Below are positions 13,757 through 15,211 of a stretch of 15,211 nucleotides of DNA, one piece after another. The position numbers and the translations under genes are program-made. The notes beneath the pieces are model-generated. The model ran no database searches. It saw only the letters and a program-made list of their open reading frames with translations, and had not been told where the DNA came from. Position 1 is the stretch's first letter. Every line of letters starts with the position of its first letter. Source of the DNA: Candidatus Omnitrophota bacterium (GTDB lineage Bacteria; Ratteibacteria; UBA8468; B48-G9; DSTR01); the NCBI GenBank assembly GCA_023818865.1, contig JAMWDF010000046.1:1-15211 (forward strand). Reading direction: 5' to 3'.

Positions 13757-15211
13757 TTATACCTCAAACTTCAATGCCTTAAAAACTTCCTTTACCTTTT
13801 TCGTAAGCTCCTTCTCTTCTTTAAGCAACTTTGACAATTCCGCAGAATAACTTTTCATCTTTTCTTCAAATGGGGTTTCATCTTCCTCAAGTTTTATCCC
13901 TACATATCTTCCAGGAGTTAAAACAAATCCATTCTTTTCAATCTCTTTTAAATCTGCAACCTTTGCAAAACCAATCTCATTGATTTTTTCTTCTGACTCT
14001 CCTTCTTCAAACAGCCTAAATTTTTCCACAATCTTTCCTATGTGTTCCTCAGTAAAAACAACCTGTCTTCTTGAAATCTGCTTGAATAATTTCTTGGCAT
14101 ATATAAATAAAACCTTGCCTTTCATAGGGAACGGTCTTGATTTTCTCAAAAACCATAAAGAAACAGGCAAAGATACATTGTAAAATAGTTTAGGTGGGCA
14201 GGCTACAATTCCCCAGACTAAATCATCTTCAATTATCTTTTTTCTAATCTCTCCTTCCTGATTTCCCCCTGATAGGGCACCGTTTGCCATAACAAAACCT
14301 GCCTTTCCATTGGGCGCAAGATGATAGATATAATGTTGTATCCAGGCATAATTGCCGTTATTGTCGGGTGGTAAACCATATCTAAATCTTGGGTCATCGT
14401 GAGTTATCCTTTTAGCCCCCCAGCCACTATCATTAAAAGGTGGATTTGAAACAACATAATCTGCCCTTAAATCAAAGAATTTATCATCATGATAAGAATC
14501 ACCCATTCTTATATCGCCCTCAGCACCTCTCAAAACAAGATTCATCTTGCATATCTTCCAGGGCATCTCTTTTGATTCTTGTCCATATATAGCAAGAGAA
14601 CTTTTATCAATACCTTCTCTTTCCATTTTTTCAAGAGCAGAAACAAAGAATCCGCCACTTCCACAGGCAGGGTCAAAGATTCTTCCACCTTTTACATCCA
14701 GGATAGCTGTTATAAGAGCAGTTAATGAGCGAGGAGTATAAAACTCACCGCCTTTTTTACCCTCTGCTTCCGCAAATTTTCCTAAAAAATACTCGTAAAT
14801 CCTGCCAAATATATCTTTTCCCTTATGTTCATACCCAAAATCTATTTTGGTAAAATTATTTATCAGATAAGCGAGGTCAAAAGAATCAAGATTTATGCTC
14901 GTATATATCTTTGGAATTACATCTTTTAATTGCCTTGGATATTCTTCTTCAATCTCTTCTATTGCTTTATCAAGAATTTCGCCTATGTTTGGCTGATTCG
15001 CATTCTTAACTATATAATCCCATCTGGCTTTCTCTGGCAGATATAAAATGCCCTGCGAAAGATACCTGTCTTTGTCTTCAAATGCCCTTTCCCTGATGTC
15101 GCGATCGGGTATAAAATCCTCACAGACCTTGTTAGCAAGCCTTTCTCTTAATTCTTTCTTCCTTTCTTCAAAGGCAAAAGAAACGTATCTTAAGAATATC
15201 AAACCAAGCAC
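13757..15211 (-). CDS. hsdM: Type I restriction-modification DNA methyltransferase subunit HsdM, partial (5' end outside window)
   Basis: The frame enters from the right edge and gives 484 residues. The first visible codon is GTG, but it corresponds to the Val of the internal 'VLGLIFLRY' helix, so the true N-terminus lies beyond the window by a few tens of residues. HsdM transfers a methyl group from S-adenosylmethionine to adenine. SAM-binding motif I is 'FDPACGSGG' (179-187 of the visible part), preceded by 'GEFYTPRSL' and followed by catalytic motif IV NPPF (256-259); 'GFVMANGALSGG' is also typical. The C-terminal coiled tail (about 435-480) probably contacts HsdS. No stops or frameshifts are visible, so the catalytic subunit seems intact even though its partners are damaged. 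Codons are A+T-rich compared with the left part of the window. Confidence 0.95.
   Translation of the reverse strand: MLGLIFLRYVSFAFEERKKELRERLANKVCEDFIPDRDIRERAFEDKDRYLSQGILYLPEKARWDYIVKNANQPNIGEILDKAIEEIEEEYPRQLKDVIPKIYTSINLDSFDLAYLINNFTKIDFGYEHKGKDIFGRIYEYFLGKFAEAEGKKGGEFYTPRSLTALITAILDVKGGRIFDPACGSGGFFVSALEKMEREGIDKSSLAIYGQESKEMPWKICKMNLVLRGAEGDIRMGDSYHDDKFFDLRADYVVSNPPFNDSGWGAKRITHDDPRFRYGLPPDNNGNYAWIQHYIYHLAPNGKAGFVMANGALSGGNQEGEIRKKIIEDDLVWGIVACPPKLFYNVSLPVSLWFLRKSRPFPMKGKVLFIYAKKLFKQISRRQVVFTEEHIGKIVEKFRLFEEGESEEKINEIGFAKVADLKEIEKNGFVLTPGRYVGIKLEEDETPFEEKMKSYSAELSKLLKEEKELTKKVKEVFKALKFEV

Noticed and set aside
1..15211. CRISPR arrays, tRNA or rRNA genes and complete insertion sequences
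   Set aside because: No regularly spaced direct repeats, no tRNA-like cloverleaf with a TTCRA arm and no intact transposase were seen in either strand.

Overview
The window looks like chromosomal sequence from an uncultured, probably diderm (outer-membrane) bacterium. The diderm call rests on an MlaE-type lipid ABC transporter permease. The housekeeping part is near 50% G+C (31 of 60 bases in the sampled line at 5941). The conserved proteins match no model organism I can name. A DRG-like TGS GTPase with an 'ANLPPQ' N-terminus, a HAD/AIR-synthase fusion and a soluble Ser/Thr kinase suggest a little-studied phylum, but I cannot place it from the sequence alone.

Layout. (1) Positions 1-3095, minus strand: the replication/ribosome operon rpsF-ssb-rpsR-rplI-dnaB, continuing through a 4-bp stop/start overlap into mlaE, which is cut by the window edge. 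A good TTGACA-17-TAACAT promoter sits just upstream of rpsF. (2) 3180-4971, minus strand: two tandem stand-alone receiver proteins followed by a TGS GTPase, with an extended -10 promoter so close to the first ATG that the transcript would be leaderless. (3) 5005-6651, minus strand: one long gene fusing a HAD phosphatase to an AIR-synthase-like (PurM/HypE/ThiL) domain. (4) 6799-8324, plus strand: a Hanks-type Ser/Thr kinase coupled by an ATGA overlap to a metallophosphoesterase, a possible kinase/phosphatase pair. (5) 8283-8768, minus strand: a small exported protein of unknown function. (6) 8846-12219, plus strand: pyrR-pyrB followed by an overlapping UvrD-like helicase with altered catalytic motifs. 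pyrR also appears leaderless, with nearly the same promoter as region 2.

(7) 12412-15211, minus strand: a much more A+T-rich block (18 G+C of 60 in the line at 14821) holding a decayed type I restriction-modification locus. hsdM is intact as far as visible. hsdS stops at a TGA exactly where a conserved Trp is expected. The same frame then continues into the start of the second target-recognition domain and runs directly into the C-terminal domain of an HsdR. Most of hsdR is gone, so the locus has no restriction motor or nuclease here. It could persist as an orphan methyltransferase with a half-size S subunit. This rearranged locus, the paired leaderless promoters, the HAD-AIRS fusion and the altered UvrD-like protein are the items most worth follow-up. 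I saw no CRISPR array, rRNA, tRNA or complete insertion sequence.
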